DNA of 32,560 bases from an uncultured Clostridia bacterium (GTDB lineage Bacteria; Bacillota; Clostridia; TANB77; CAG-508). Made by a program: the position numbers and the translations under genes. Location: NCBI GenBank assembly GCA_948663505.1, contig CAPNAQ010000002.1:1-32560 (forward strand). The letters run 5' to 3'. Below the pieces are notes generated by a model that ran no database searches, was not told where the DNA came from, and was given only the letters and a program-made list of their open reading frames with translations. Position 1 is the first letter of the stretch. Each line of letters begins with the position of its first letter. Below are positions 9,100 to 17,070 of the stretch, piece by piece.

Positions 9100-9111
9100 T
9101 TTTCTAATTCC
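9078..9111 (+). terminator. Hairpin overlapping the uvrB stop codon
   Basis: GGAATTAGAGAAAC (9078-9091) pairs with GTTTTCTAATTCC (9099-9111) with one bulged base; the loop contains the end of uvrB. The following sequence is only moderately T-rich, so termination is likely but not certain. Confidence 0.55.
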
Positions 9112-9181
9112 TTTCATATTATAAGAAACTATTTTATTTTCTTCTTAGTTTTTTATAATAAAATTTATATAACTATTAATT

Positions 9182-11749
9182 TTATTCTGTTCTTAAAGCT
9201 TCAACAGGATCTCTTTTGCTAGCCATTTTAGCAGGAATAAGTCCAGCAATAATAGTCAAGAACATACTAATTAGAACAAGAATGACACCTGCATTAAAAG
9301 GAACCATAGCATGAACAGACACACCTGTAATAGCATAAATTGCAGCATTTATTGGCAAAGTTATAAGAACTGTAATACCTATACCTAAAACACCAGAAAT
9401 TAAACCAACAATAAAAGTCTCTGCATTAAATACTCTAGAAATATCCTTTTTAGAAGCACCAATTGCTCTTAAAATACCAATCTCTTTAGTTCTTTCAAGA
9501 ACTGAAATGTATGTGATAATTCCAATCATAATTGATGAAACGATTAGTGAAATTGCAACAAAAGCAATAAGTACATAGCTTATAGTATTAACAATTTGTG
9601 TTACAGACTTCATCATAACACCAACTAAATCTGAATAATTAATTTCGTTCTCTTCTTTTCCATTATCTTTTTGCATTTGATTATATTTGTCTATACCTGA
9701 TGTGATATTATCTTTTGATTCAAAATCTTTAGGAAAAATATAAATAGATAGTGGATTTTCCAAATCTACTGAACCCAATTTTTTTAGATTTTCTTCATAT
9801 GTAGCCTTTTGATTATTTGTATATGTTTCCATAACTTGAGCAATTTGTTCACTTGTTAATGTTGCCATTTTAGCTTTTTGTTCAGCTGATAGACTATTAA
9901 TATCGAATTTTGTTTTTTCATCTTCTTTTAGGAACTCTAAGCCTGTAAATACATTAATGTTTTCATTTTCTTTCTGTTCCTTTACAACCTCTGCTTCATT
10001 AGTTTTATTTATAACATGTTCCTTTAATTCTTTAGTATAACCTATCATTCCATTAGCCATACCTGAAGCTACGCTTTCAGAATTTTGCTTTATAATTCCA
10101 ACAATTTTTATACTTTCTGCATTTGCAATTTTTTGCTTCATATAGTCTTCATCTTCACTTTTGTTAATCCATAAACCATTTTCTTTACTATAAAATTCTG
10201 GATTTAAAATCAATTTAAAAGATAGATTCAATATATCATCAAATGTATAAGAAGACTGTTCAGATTCCTCAACTTTTTCACCTTTCATAATTGCATTCAT
10301 CTTTTTTTCTATCTCTTTTTGATCTTTTAATCCTAAAGCATATAAAGTGTAATCTGGAATTCTGTTATTTTCATCGACAACTAAAACCACTTCATTATAA
10401 TTTGATGGCCATTTACCAGCAACTACATTATATTGACTTTCTAGAAGTTCTCTATTATCTAACATTTCAGAAAAAACATCTGTATTAGTCATATTTCCAA
10501 AATTAATTTCCATTCCCATAGCTTCCATAACTGTTGCAGGATTTACTCTAACTATATCATTTGTAGTATCTGCTTTATATAAATTTAAATCTAAATGATA
10601 TCCATATTGAATAGCATTAGCATATTCTGAAATTCCATTATTATCTTGTTCTAAATATTTTTTTAACTCTTTTAAATTATTATTTTTAACTTCATTAGAC
10701 ATTGTTGATAACATATCATTCATAATATCAGTAGAATAAATTTTTCCATCTTCTTGGCCTGTTGTATCAACTTCGGTTTGCCCCATCATCAACTCCATCA
10801 TACTTGACATATCTACAGCTTGATCTTCAATCATAATTGGATATGAAGATAGTGTATCTTCTTCAACTTTTTGTATAAAATTTTGAACACCTGTAGAAAT
10901 CGCTAAAATCAATGCAATTCCTATTATTCCAATACTTCCTGCAAAAGATGTTAATAATGTTCTTCCTTTTTTAGTCATTAAATTATTTAAACTTAAACGT
11001 AAAGCTGTAAAAAACTTCATTGCAGTTCTACCTGATTTAGCTTTATTATCTTCATTTTTTGCATCTTCTTCTGTATATGGTTTTGTATCATCTGTTATTA
11101 CACCATCTAATATCTTTATTACTCTTGTTGAATATTTTTCTGCAAGTTCTGGATTATGTGTAACCATTATAATAAGCTTATCTTTTGAAATTTCTTTTAA
11201 AATTTCCATTATTTGTACACTTGTTTTAGTATCTAATGCACCTGTAGGCTCATCTGCCAATATAATATCAGGATTATTTACTAATGCTCTTGCAATTGCT
11301 ACTCTTTGCATTTGTCCTCCAGACAATTCATTAGGTTTTTTATGTATTTGTTCCTTTAAACCTACATCTTCAAGTGCTTTTATTGCCCTTTGCTTTCTTT
11401 CTTTTTTAGAAACACCTGATATAGTTAATGCCAATTCAACATTTGATAATATTGTTTGATGTGCAATTAAATTATAACTTTGAAATACAAATCCTACAGA
11501 ATAATTACGATAAGCATCCCAATCTTTATCTTTAAATTGCTTTGTAGATTTTCCATTTATTATTAAATTACCACTTGTATATCTGTCCAAACCTCCAATT
11601 ATATTTAATAATGTGGTTTTTCCACATCCACTCTGTCCTAAAATTGATACAAATTCATTTTTTCTAAATTCTATATTTATACCTTTTAATGCTGTTACTT
11701 TTGTATCTCCTGATAAATAATCTTTTGTTATATTTTCTAACTTTAACAT
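9182..11749 (-). CDS. ABC transporter ATP-binding/permease fusion (MacB/FtsX type)
   Basis: An 855-residue fusion of an ABC ATPase and an FtsX-type permease. ATPase: Walker A GQSGCGKTT (38-46), Q-loop FVFQS, signature LSGGQ (142-146), Walker B DIILADEPTGALD (161-173) and the switch His in VTHNP (198). A membrane segment follows at about 262-290, then a large extracytoplasmic domain to about 720, and three C-terminal membrane segments ending in IPAKMASKRDPVEALRTE, a typical FtsX/MacB terminus. These proteins act as mechanotransducers or export peptides and drugs across the Firmicute envelope; the substrate is unknown. GGGAGA precedes the ATG. The gene converges on uvrB and follows the penicillin-binding protein gene, separated by a repeat hairpin. 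Confidence 0.92.
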   Translation of the reverse strand: MLKLENITKDYLSGDTKVTALKGINIEFRKNEFVSILGQSGCGKTTLLNIIGGLDRYTSGNLIINGKSTKQFKDKDWDAYRNYSVGFVFQSYNLIAHQTILSNVELALTISGVSKKERKQRAIKALEDVGLKEQIHKKPNELSGGQMQRVAIARALVNNPDIILADEPTGALDTKTSVQIMEILKEISKDKLIIMVTHNPELAEKYSTRVIKILDGVITDDTKPYTEEDAKNEDNKAKSGRTAMKFFTALRLSLNNLMTKKGRTLLTSFAGSIGIIGIALILAISTGVQNFIQKVEEDTLSSYPIMIEDQAVDMSSMMELMMGQTEVDTTGQEDGKIYSTDIMNDMLSTMSNEVKNNNLKELKKYLEQDNNGISEYANAIQYGYHLDLNLYKADTTNDIVRVNPATVMEAMGMEINFGNMTNTDVFSEMLDNRELLESQYNVVAGKWPSNYNEVVLVVDENNRIPDYTLYALGLKDQKEIEKKMNAIMKGEKVEESEQSSYTFDDILNLSFKLILNPEFYSKENGLWINKSEDEDYMKQKIANAESIKIVGIIKQNSESVASGMANGMIGYTKELKEHVINKTNEAEVVKEQKENENINVFTGLEFLKEDEKTKFDINSLSAEQKAKMATLTSEQIAQVMETYTNNQKATYEENLKKLGSVDLENPLSIYIFPKDFESKDNITSGIDKYNQMQKDNGKEENEINYSDLVGVMMKSVTQIVNTISYVLIAFVAISLIVSSIMIGIITYISVLERTKEIGILRAIGASKKDISRVFNAETFIVGLISGVLGIGITVLITLPINAAIYAITGVSVHAMVPFNAGVILVLISMFLTIIAGLIPAKMASKRDPVEALRTE

Positions 11750-11770
11750 ATCTTTTCTCCCTTCTAAAAA

Positions 11771-11819
11771 TTATGTAAATGTCCAAATAAGGACTGCCCA
11801 TCCCTGGACATTTACATAA
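11771..11819. repeat. TGTCC/GGACA intergenic hairpin, copy 3 (perfect 14-bp stem)
   Basis: TTATGTAAATGTCC (11771-11784) and GGACATTTACATAA (11806-11819) are perfect reverse complements separated by 21 nt. The right arm includes the stop codon of the upstream penicillin-binding protein gene (11812-11814). The left arm is identical to 2052-2065. Confidence 0.8.
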
Positions 11820-13851
11820 ATAATGTTCTAATTTTTTTAATTAAATAGTGGCTTCCACCCTCTCTATTATTTTGAGTATTTTCTACCATACCAATAATTA
11901 ATAAATCATTACCATTTTTTCTATCAATTGTAAAACAATCAAACCAACCTAAGGTTCCACTTTGACTATCATCTAGTGAACCTTTTAATTCTGCTGTTCC
12001 TGTTTTACCTGCAATTGTAAGTCCATTTATTTTCATATCATTAGCTGTTCCTTCAGCATTTTCTACAACTTGTATCAAAGCTTCTTTTACTATGTTTGCA
12101 GCTTCACTTGTAAATACATTTTGTTTTAAAATTTCTTTTTGACCATTTTTATATTCTATATATGGCTTTACCATATTTCCATTATTTGCAATTGCTGAAT
12201 ATATTGATGCCATATGTATAGGATTTACTAAAATATCACCTTGACCATATCCTGAATCTGCAAGTTTCTTTTCTGTTTCCATTGCTTTTTCAGAGTTAGC
12301 ATATTGTGATTTTTTTATTGTTAATGGAAATTCTATTTGTTCATTAAATCCTATTTTATCTAAGTTTTCACAGAATTCCTTTTTTCCAATTTGTAATGCT
12401 GCTTGTGCAAAAAATATATTATCTGAATGTATTAATGCGTTTTTTACATTTTTTGCTCCATTATATGATGTTAATGTTGTAATATAATCACTTTTCCAAC
12501 TTTTATCTTTTTGCCAACTTAAACCTGAATATGAATATGTTGTATTTTCTGTTAATTTTCCCGTTGTTAGTCCAATTGCTGCAGTTATAGTTTTAAATGT
12601 TGACCCTGGACAATAACTTTGTAAAAATCTGTTATATAGTGGTTTATTTTCATTTTTATTAAGTTCTTCCCATTGTGTATTTGTTAATCCTAATATAAAA
12701 TCATTTGAGTCATATGATGGTGTACTTACTGTTGCAAGTAATTCCCCTGTTTGTGGATTCATTACAACAAAAAAGCCCTTATCTTCCTTCATCTGATTAT
12801 ATAATTGACTTTGTATTTTACTATCTATTGTTAATTTTATATCTTCTCCGTCTTTTTTATCTTGTTTTACCAGTGTCTTTAATCTATTTCCATTCTCATC
12901 TTCTATATATATTTCTTTACCTTCAATTCCTCTTAATCTATCTTCAAAACTAAGTTCTAATCCTGCTTTTCCAATTACACTGTTTGAGTTATATCCTTTA
13001 CCTGATTTTTCTTTTAAATCTTCTGCTGTTACAGGTTGTATATACCCAATTAGATGTGCCATTTCTTCTCCTAGTGGATATACTCTTGCTTCTGTACTAT
13101 TTATCATTACTCCTGAAATTTGTAATAATTTTTCTTTTAATTCTTTATTATTCGCTGATACTTTTTTTAAAGGTACAAATGTATCGTCTTTTACATATGA
13201 AGCATTTATTTGTGAATTTATATATTCTTTTGACACTCCTGTTAATTCAGATAATTTATTAATATTTTCTTCTTTATTTGCCTTTAATTTTCCTGGTACA
13301 ACTCCAACTGTAGATATTATTCCTTTTGTAGCTAATTTTTCACCATTTCGATCTAATATTTCTCCTCTTTCTGCTTCTATAGAAGAAATTTTTATTTTAT
13401 CTGTGTTTCTTAATTCAGGAAATATTAAGCTTGATGACCAATTTATTTTATATTCTTTATTTTCTTTTATTAATTTTACAGTATTTGAAAAGCTTATATT
13501 TCCTGCTGATGTAGACATATTTTCATTATATGTAATTTTTTCAGTTGCATTACTTTTTTCTTTCTGCTTTTCTACTTTTATAACTTCTATTTTTATATTT
13601 ACTGCATCTATTCCTTCATATATTTTTTTGTTTCTTGTAATAAAGTCTTCTTGAGTTATTGTTTTCTTACTGCCTTCAGATATTAAATTGTACATTTCTT
13701 CATATTTTTTTTCATTTACTAATGATATGTATTGTTTTAATGTTTCTTCTGATTTTATACTTTTTGTGTTTATAATTATAATTCCAATTGTTATTGAAAT
13801 TATAATTAATATTGCTATAATTACTATGATTATTGATTTTTTATTTTTCAT
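11812..13851 (-). CDS. Class B penicillin-binding protein with MecA_N (NTF2-like) domain
   Basis: A 679-residue cell-wall transpeptidase that cross-links peptidoglycan outside the membrane. Order: membrane anchor (6-28), NTF2-like MecA_N domain (about 33-148), dimerisation domain (ERGEILDRNGEKLATKG at 161 onward) and transpeptidase domain with S417-T-F-K420, S476-D-N478 and K616-T-G-T619, which is the full catalytic triad of motifs. The architecture resembles PBP2a/PbpA-type proteins of Firmicutes; the MecA_N domain alone does not indicate beta-lactam resistance. No beta-lactamase or mec regulatory gene is nearby. The start codon is preceded by AGGTC. CGG triplets within the gene (12563, 12850) are both out of frame. 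Confidence 0.93.
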   Translation of the reverse strand: MKNKKSIIIVIIAILIIISITIGIIIINTKSIKSEETLKQYISLVNEKKYEEMYNLISEGSKKTITQEDFITRNKKIYEGIDAVNIKIEVIKVEKQKEKSNATEKITYNENMSTSAGNISFSNTVKLIKENKEYKINWSSSLIFPELRNTDKIKISSIEAERGEILDRNGEKLATKGIISTVGVVPGKLKANKEENINKLSELTGVSKEYINSQINASYVKDDTFVPLKKVSANNKELKEKLLQISGVMINSTEARVYPLGEEMAHLIGYIQPVTAEDLKEKSGKGYNSNSVIGKAGLELSFEDRLRGIEGKEIYIEDENGNRLKTLVKQDKKDGEDIKLTIDSKIQSQLYNQMKEDKGFFVVMNPQTGELLATVSTPSYDSNDFILGLTNTQWEELNKNENKPLYNRFLQSYCPGSTFKTITAAIGLTTGKLTENTTYSYSGLSWQKDKSWKSDYITTLTSYNGAKNVKNALIHSDNIFFAQAALQIGKKEFCENLDKIGFNEQIEFPLTIKKSQYANSEKAMETEKKLADSGYGQGDILVNPIHMASIYSAIANNGNMVKPYIEYKNGQKEILKQNVFTSEAANIVKEALIQVVENAEGTANDMKINGLTIAGKTGTAELKGSLDDSQSGTLGWFDCFTIDRKNGNDLLIIGMVENTQNNREGGSHYLIKKIRTLFM

Positions 13852-13865
13852 CTTTGACCTCTTTT

Positions 13866-14432
13866 TTATTTATTCTTGTATTCCTCTAGCTTTTCATTTA
13901 ATTTCCTATATATTGGTTTCATTTTTTCTTCATTGGTAATTTGTATTGACCTACTAATATCAAACCATTGCACAGCACTATTTTCGTCTTCTTTTATTTT
14001 TAATAATTTATTTTCATCAGCTTCTAATAAAAAGCAACAATCTAAATGTAAATGTGATGGTACAAATTTCCCTCTTTTTATATGACTATCTACAGTAAGT
14101 ATTTGAATTCCATATATTCCATTGCTTAATACCTTTAATTTCTTTAAGCCTGTCTCTTCTTCTGCTTCTTTTAATGCTACATTTAATAAGTTACTATCTC
14201 CATCTGCATGTCCACCAGTCCATGCCCATGATTTATAAATATTATGATAAATCATAAGTACTTTCGTTTTTTCTTTATTTACAATCCAGTTTGATGCAGT
14301 AAAATGACACATTTTATTTTCTCTTGTTAATACATCTTTAAAAGTATTTATATATTTTATAATCATTATTTTATCATTTTCTTCTTGTTCATTATAAGGT
14401 ACATAGTTTTCTATTTGTTCTTTAATATTCAT
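13866..14432 (-). CDS. NUDIX hydrolase
   Basis: A 188-residue NUDIX protein. The Nudix box is GGHADGDSNLLNVALKEAEEETGL, with a Lys in the usual Arg position of the REUXEE core and the Glu pair kept; the family hydrolyses nucleoside diphosphate-linked substrates with a divalent metal. The surrounding sequence (NWIVNKEKTKVLMIYHNIYKSWAWTGGHADG) matches the large uncharacterised Clostridial NUDIX group. I start at ATG 14432 because GAGGTG lies 9 nt upstream and overlaps the GTG at 14444. It ends 14 nt before the penicillin-binding protein gene, so the two may be cotranscribed. The leader carries a 28-nt sequence duplicated upstream of the BcgI-like system. Confidence 0.88.
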   Translation of the reverse strand: MNIKEQIENYVPYNEQEENDKIMIIKYINTFKDVLTRENKMCHFTASNWIVNKEKTKVLMIYHNIYKSWAWTGGHADGDSNLLNVALKEAEEETGLKKLKVLSNGIYGIQILTVDSHIKRGKFVPSHLHLDCCFLLEADENKLLKIKEDENSAVQWFDISRSIQITNEEKMKPIYRKLNEKLEEYKNK

Positions 14433-14451
14433 TTTATTTCTCACCTCTTCT

Positions 14452-14479
14452 ATTTTTAAGTTTTGTTTTTTATTTTATA
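14452..14479 (-). repeat. 28-nt leader repeat, copy 1
   Basis: This 28-nt sequence (TTTTTAAGTTTTGTTTTTTA at its core on the plus strand) is identical to 19057-19084. Both copies lie upstream of a minus-strand gene in the same orientation, with TATAAAAT at the distal side, so it may be part of a promoter and leader. Confidence 0.55.
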
Positions 14480-14552
14480 TCACAAATTAACAATTTTTCA
14501 TAGTGTTTTAACAATATTTAATAAAAATATTCTTCTTCATTTTATTCCGCAT

Positions 14553-14723
14553 AAGTTATTTGTAGTTCGCTTTGCTCTCACAACTAACTTAACTTCGTTT
14601 CATACAGCTAAGAAATGTTCGCGTGCCAATTTTGCTGAGACTGTTAAAGTTTTATTCTTTACAGTCTCAGTATGCAAATAATTAGCTCATAATTATTTGC
14701 TTTCATTAATCTCAGTAAAATTG
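14553..14723. repeat. Structured GC-richer intergenic repeat, copy 2
   Basis: This 170-bp stretch has nested inverted repeats: AAGTTATTTGT (14553-14563)/ACAACTAACTT (14580-14590); CTGAGACTGT (14635-14644)/ACAGTCTCAG (14661-14670); GCAAATAATTA (14674-14684)/TAATTATTTGC (14690-14700); and an outer pair CAATTTTGCTGAGA (14627-14640)/TCTCAGTAAAATTG (14710-14723) with one mismatch. The outer and second pairs share CTGAGA and are therefore mutually exclusive. No gene is visible in the whole 14445-14859 gap. Confidence 0.6.
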
Positions 14724-14795
14724 TGTACAAATATTTATATTATAGGAATGTTTTGTAGAAATGTTTATATATTAATAGAACTTTCCTATAATATA

Positions 14796-14831
14796 AAAAA
14801 ACTGCTAACACATATTGTGTAACAGTTTTTT
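14796..14831 (-). terminator. Intrinsic terminator of the FabD-like gene
   Basis: AAAAACTG and CAGTTTTT flank an inner ACAC/GTGT hairpin; on the minus strand the stem is followed by a run of T. It lies 29 nt beyond the stop codon of the acyltransferase gene. Confidence 0.75.
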
Positions 14832-14859
14832 AAAGATTTTATAAACTTGGTCCACTTGA

Positions 14860-15858
14860 CTACTTTTCATCTAGATGTTGTTCTTTATTTTTGTCTGATA
14901 AATCTTTTATAGCTTCATGTATAAATTTTACTTGACTTCCATTTCCCCCAACACTTGCATATTGTTTAGCAATTTGCTTAGAGAATGGTTCACCCATAGT
15001 AACAACTATTTCTGAACTTGGATAATTTTTAAAGAAATCTAAAGTTTTTGCATGTTGCATTGGTTTAACTAAATATTCCCCTAAACTATCATTTATAGTT
15101 TCTTTTGTGTCTGTATCTGGTGAATAGAACTCACATTCTCTTGTGCTATATACATTTTCTAAAGCATTTTTATTAATATCAGAAATACACATGTCAAATA
15201 TTCTTTTTTGATTAGGAATTAATCCTAATAACATATCTGTATGAAAAGGACATTGCATAGTTGCTATTTTCTGATCTTCTCTTCCTCCAAATAACTCTAT
15301 ATTTTCTTTTAATTTGTTAATTTCTCCTGTTATTGTAACGAAATTATTATCATTTCCAGGTATATAATTTGTTATACCTATTCTGTTAAATGTATCTTGA
15401 GTACTATTAAAGTCAGACAACTGCTTTTCTAATCCTTCAAAATAAGGTATTCTTGCAACACCAAATTTTCTTTTTGCCTCATCATTCTCTCTATTTGCTT
15501 GTAAGTCTCTTTCACTAAATTCTTTTGCTATTAGTCCTCTTTGTCTAGCAAAGTTCAAACCTTCTTGTATATCAATTGCTCCAGAAGCAATTAGGGCTGT
15601 TATCTCTCCTAAACTAAAACCTGCATATATATATTCTGTATCTTTTTCTTGAAGTTTTTTATATTTATCAGCTTCTACTAATTGTGTAGCAATAATAAGA
15701 GGTTGGGCATATTCTGTATCAAATAGCTTTGTTTCATCTTTTAATACTTCATTTAGTATATCTCCCATACCATTTTTTAGGCAAAATTCTTGTACCTCAC
15801 TTGTTAACATTTTCATGTTTTGAAATCCTTGTCCAGGAAATATTATTATTTTTTTCAT
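14860..15858 (-). CDS. FabD-like ACP S-malonyltransferase
   Basis: A 332-residue member of the acyltransferase family that moves malonyl or similar groups from CoA to acyl carrier protein. It has the N-terminal PGQGFQ motif (8-13), nucleophile S82 in GFSLGE and catalytic H206 in CPFHTDM; the LNFARQRG arginine region is also present. The sequence carries extra inserts compared with classical FabD (about 310 residues). It stands alone: no fab, acp or polyketide genes are beside it, and it has its own terminator. It may serve an unlinked lipid or specialised pathway, so I leave the symbol empty. AAAGGAG lies upstream of the ATG. Confidence 0.8.
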   Translation of the reverse strand: MKKIIIFPGQGFQNMKMLTSEVQEFCLKNGMGDILNEVLKDETKLFDTEYAQPLIIATQLVEADKYKKLQEKDTEYIYAGFSLGEITALIASGAIDIQEGLNFARQRGLIAKEFSERDLQANRENDEAKRKFGVARIPYFEGLEKQLSDFNSTQDTFNRIGITNYIPGNDNNFVTITGEINKLKENIELFGGREDQKIATMQCPFHTDMLLGLIPNQKRIFDMCISDINKNALENVYSTRECEFYSPDTDTKETINDSLGEYLVKPMQHAKTLDFFKNYPSSEIVVTMGEPFSKQIAKQYASVGGNGSQVKFIHEAIKDLSDKNKEQHLDEK

Positions 15859-16023
15859 TTATTTTCGCTCCTTTACTATGTCATAGTATAGCATTTTTAC
15901 TATATTTTGTCAATTTTATGTAATTTAACTTCCGTTTTTTACTATAAATTTAATTATAGAAAAAAAACCGAAACTTAAATTATGGAAACCAACTTAGATT
16001 CACGTAACAAATACATTTACAAA

Positions 16024-17070
16024 TCAAATATTGTTAAATTGTATATAATCATTTAGTTTTTCTAATACAACCTTTTTAATATAATTTTCCATATATGTAA
16101 AATTAATTTTTTCATTCTCTTTTATTGGTAACAATATCTTTTCTTTTTTTATTCTATTATCATTTATCTCTCTATTAAAACTATACTTATCTTTAATTCT
16201 TGTAATTGATGTAGCTAAAAATAAATAAATCCATTTATTATATTCTTGATTTTTCAATGCTGTAATATGATCACTTCCTATAAATGTATACTCATGATAA
16301 AAGCAACTACCTACTGACCCACTATTAGCAAGTGATAAACAATCATAAAAAGTTCTTCCATTGTCATTTCCTATAAAGCCATCAACACCATTTGTATTCA
16401 TAGTTGAAGATACATATGGAATATCTCCTACAATGTGATCTTCTTTTTTCAATCTTTTTCCTCTTGATATCATACTAAAAATATCTTTTATATAAAATTC
16501 TTCCCATTTTATATCTTTTGACATGACTATATTTACTTTTTTTAAATATTCCACTTCTTTCGAAATATTTTTTTCATATTTTTCCTTTATATTCATCTTT
16601 TTTGTTTTTATATACTTTTTTATAAAATCAAAATGAATAGTTCCATCCTTTTTTATAGGTAATAGAATTTTCTGTTTCTTTAGTCTTTGATTTGATAGTT
16701 TATAACCATAACAGTATTTCTCTTTTTGTTGTTGTAAAGCTGTAATTATAAATTCTGCTACTTCTTTATCTATTTTATTTGTTTTATCAATTAAAATTGT
16801 CACATCAGATGTAGCAATGAAATTATAATTATGATAAAATACAAGTCCTACATTTCCATTATTATGAATAGTCATAGTATTTGAATATATTGTTTCATAA
16901 TTTTTAGGTGTAACAAAATCATAAACACCATTATTTTTATTTGTTGCAGATACTAATGCAACATTTCCTCCAAATTCTCTTCTTGTAACATCTTTTGCAT
17001 TTCCTCTTACAATATCAAATATCTCTTGTATTTCAAAACATTCCCATTGTATTTCTTTCTTTTTACCCAT
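16024..17070 (-). CDS. BcgB-like / HsdS-type specificity subunit
   Basis: A 348-residue protein made of two similar halves, each with a target-recognition domain of type I S-subunit style: half 1 begins WECFEIQEIFDIVRGNAKDV and includes NNGVYDFV and HNNGNVGLVFYH; half 2 begins WEEFYIKDIFSMISRGKRLKKED and includes TNGVDGFIG and LANSGSVGSCFYH. Each half ends in a helix with KILLPIKxxGxIxF. Length is close to that of the BcgI B subunit (about 340). It determines the DNA sequence recognised by the nuclease-methylase encoded upstream. I chose ATG 17070 because GAGAGG precedes it and it overlaps the upstream gene by only 8 nt, suggesting coupling; a longer start at 17112 is less likely. Confidence 0.88.
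   Translation of the reverse strand: MGKKKEIQWECFEIQEIFDIVRGNAKDVTRREFGGNVALVSATNKNNGVYDFVTPKNYETIYSNTMTIHNNGNVGLVFYHNYNFIATSDVTILIDKTNKIDKEVAEFIITALQQQKEKYCYGYKLSNQRLKKQKILLPIKKDGTIHFDFIKKYIKTKKMNIKEKYEKNISKEVEYLKKVNIVMSKDIKWEEFYIKDIFSMISRGKRLKKEDHIVGDIPYVSSTMNTNGVDGFIGNDNGRTFYDCLSLANSGSVGSCFYHEYTFIGSDHITALKNQEYNKWIYLFLATSITRIKDKYSFNREINDNRIKKEKILLPIKENEKINFTYMENYIKKVVLEKLNDYIQFNNI

Noticed and set aside
12561..12563. CGG triplets in the penicillin-binding protein and other intact genes
   Set aside because: All are out of frame (for example ACG GGA, GAC GGA, GTC GGA), so they are not decoded as codons.
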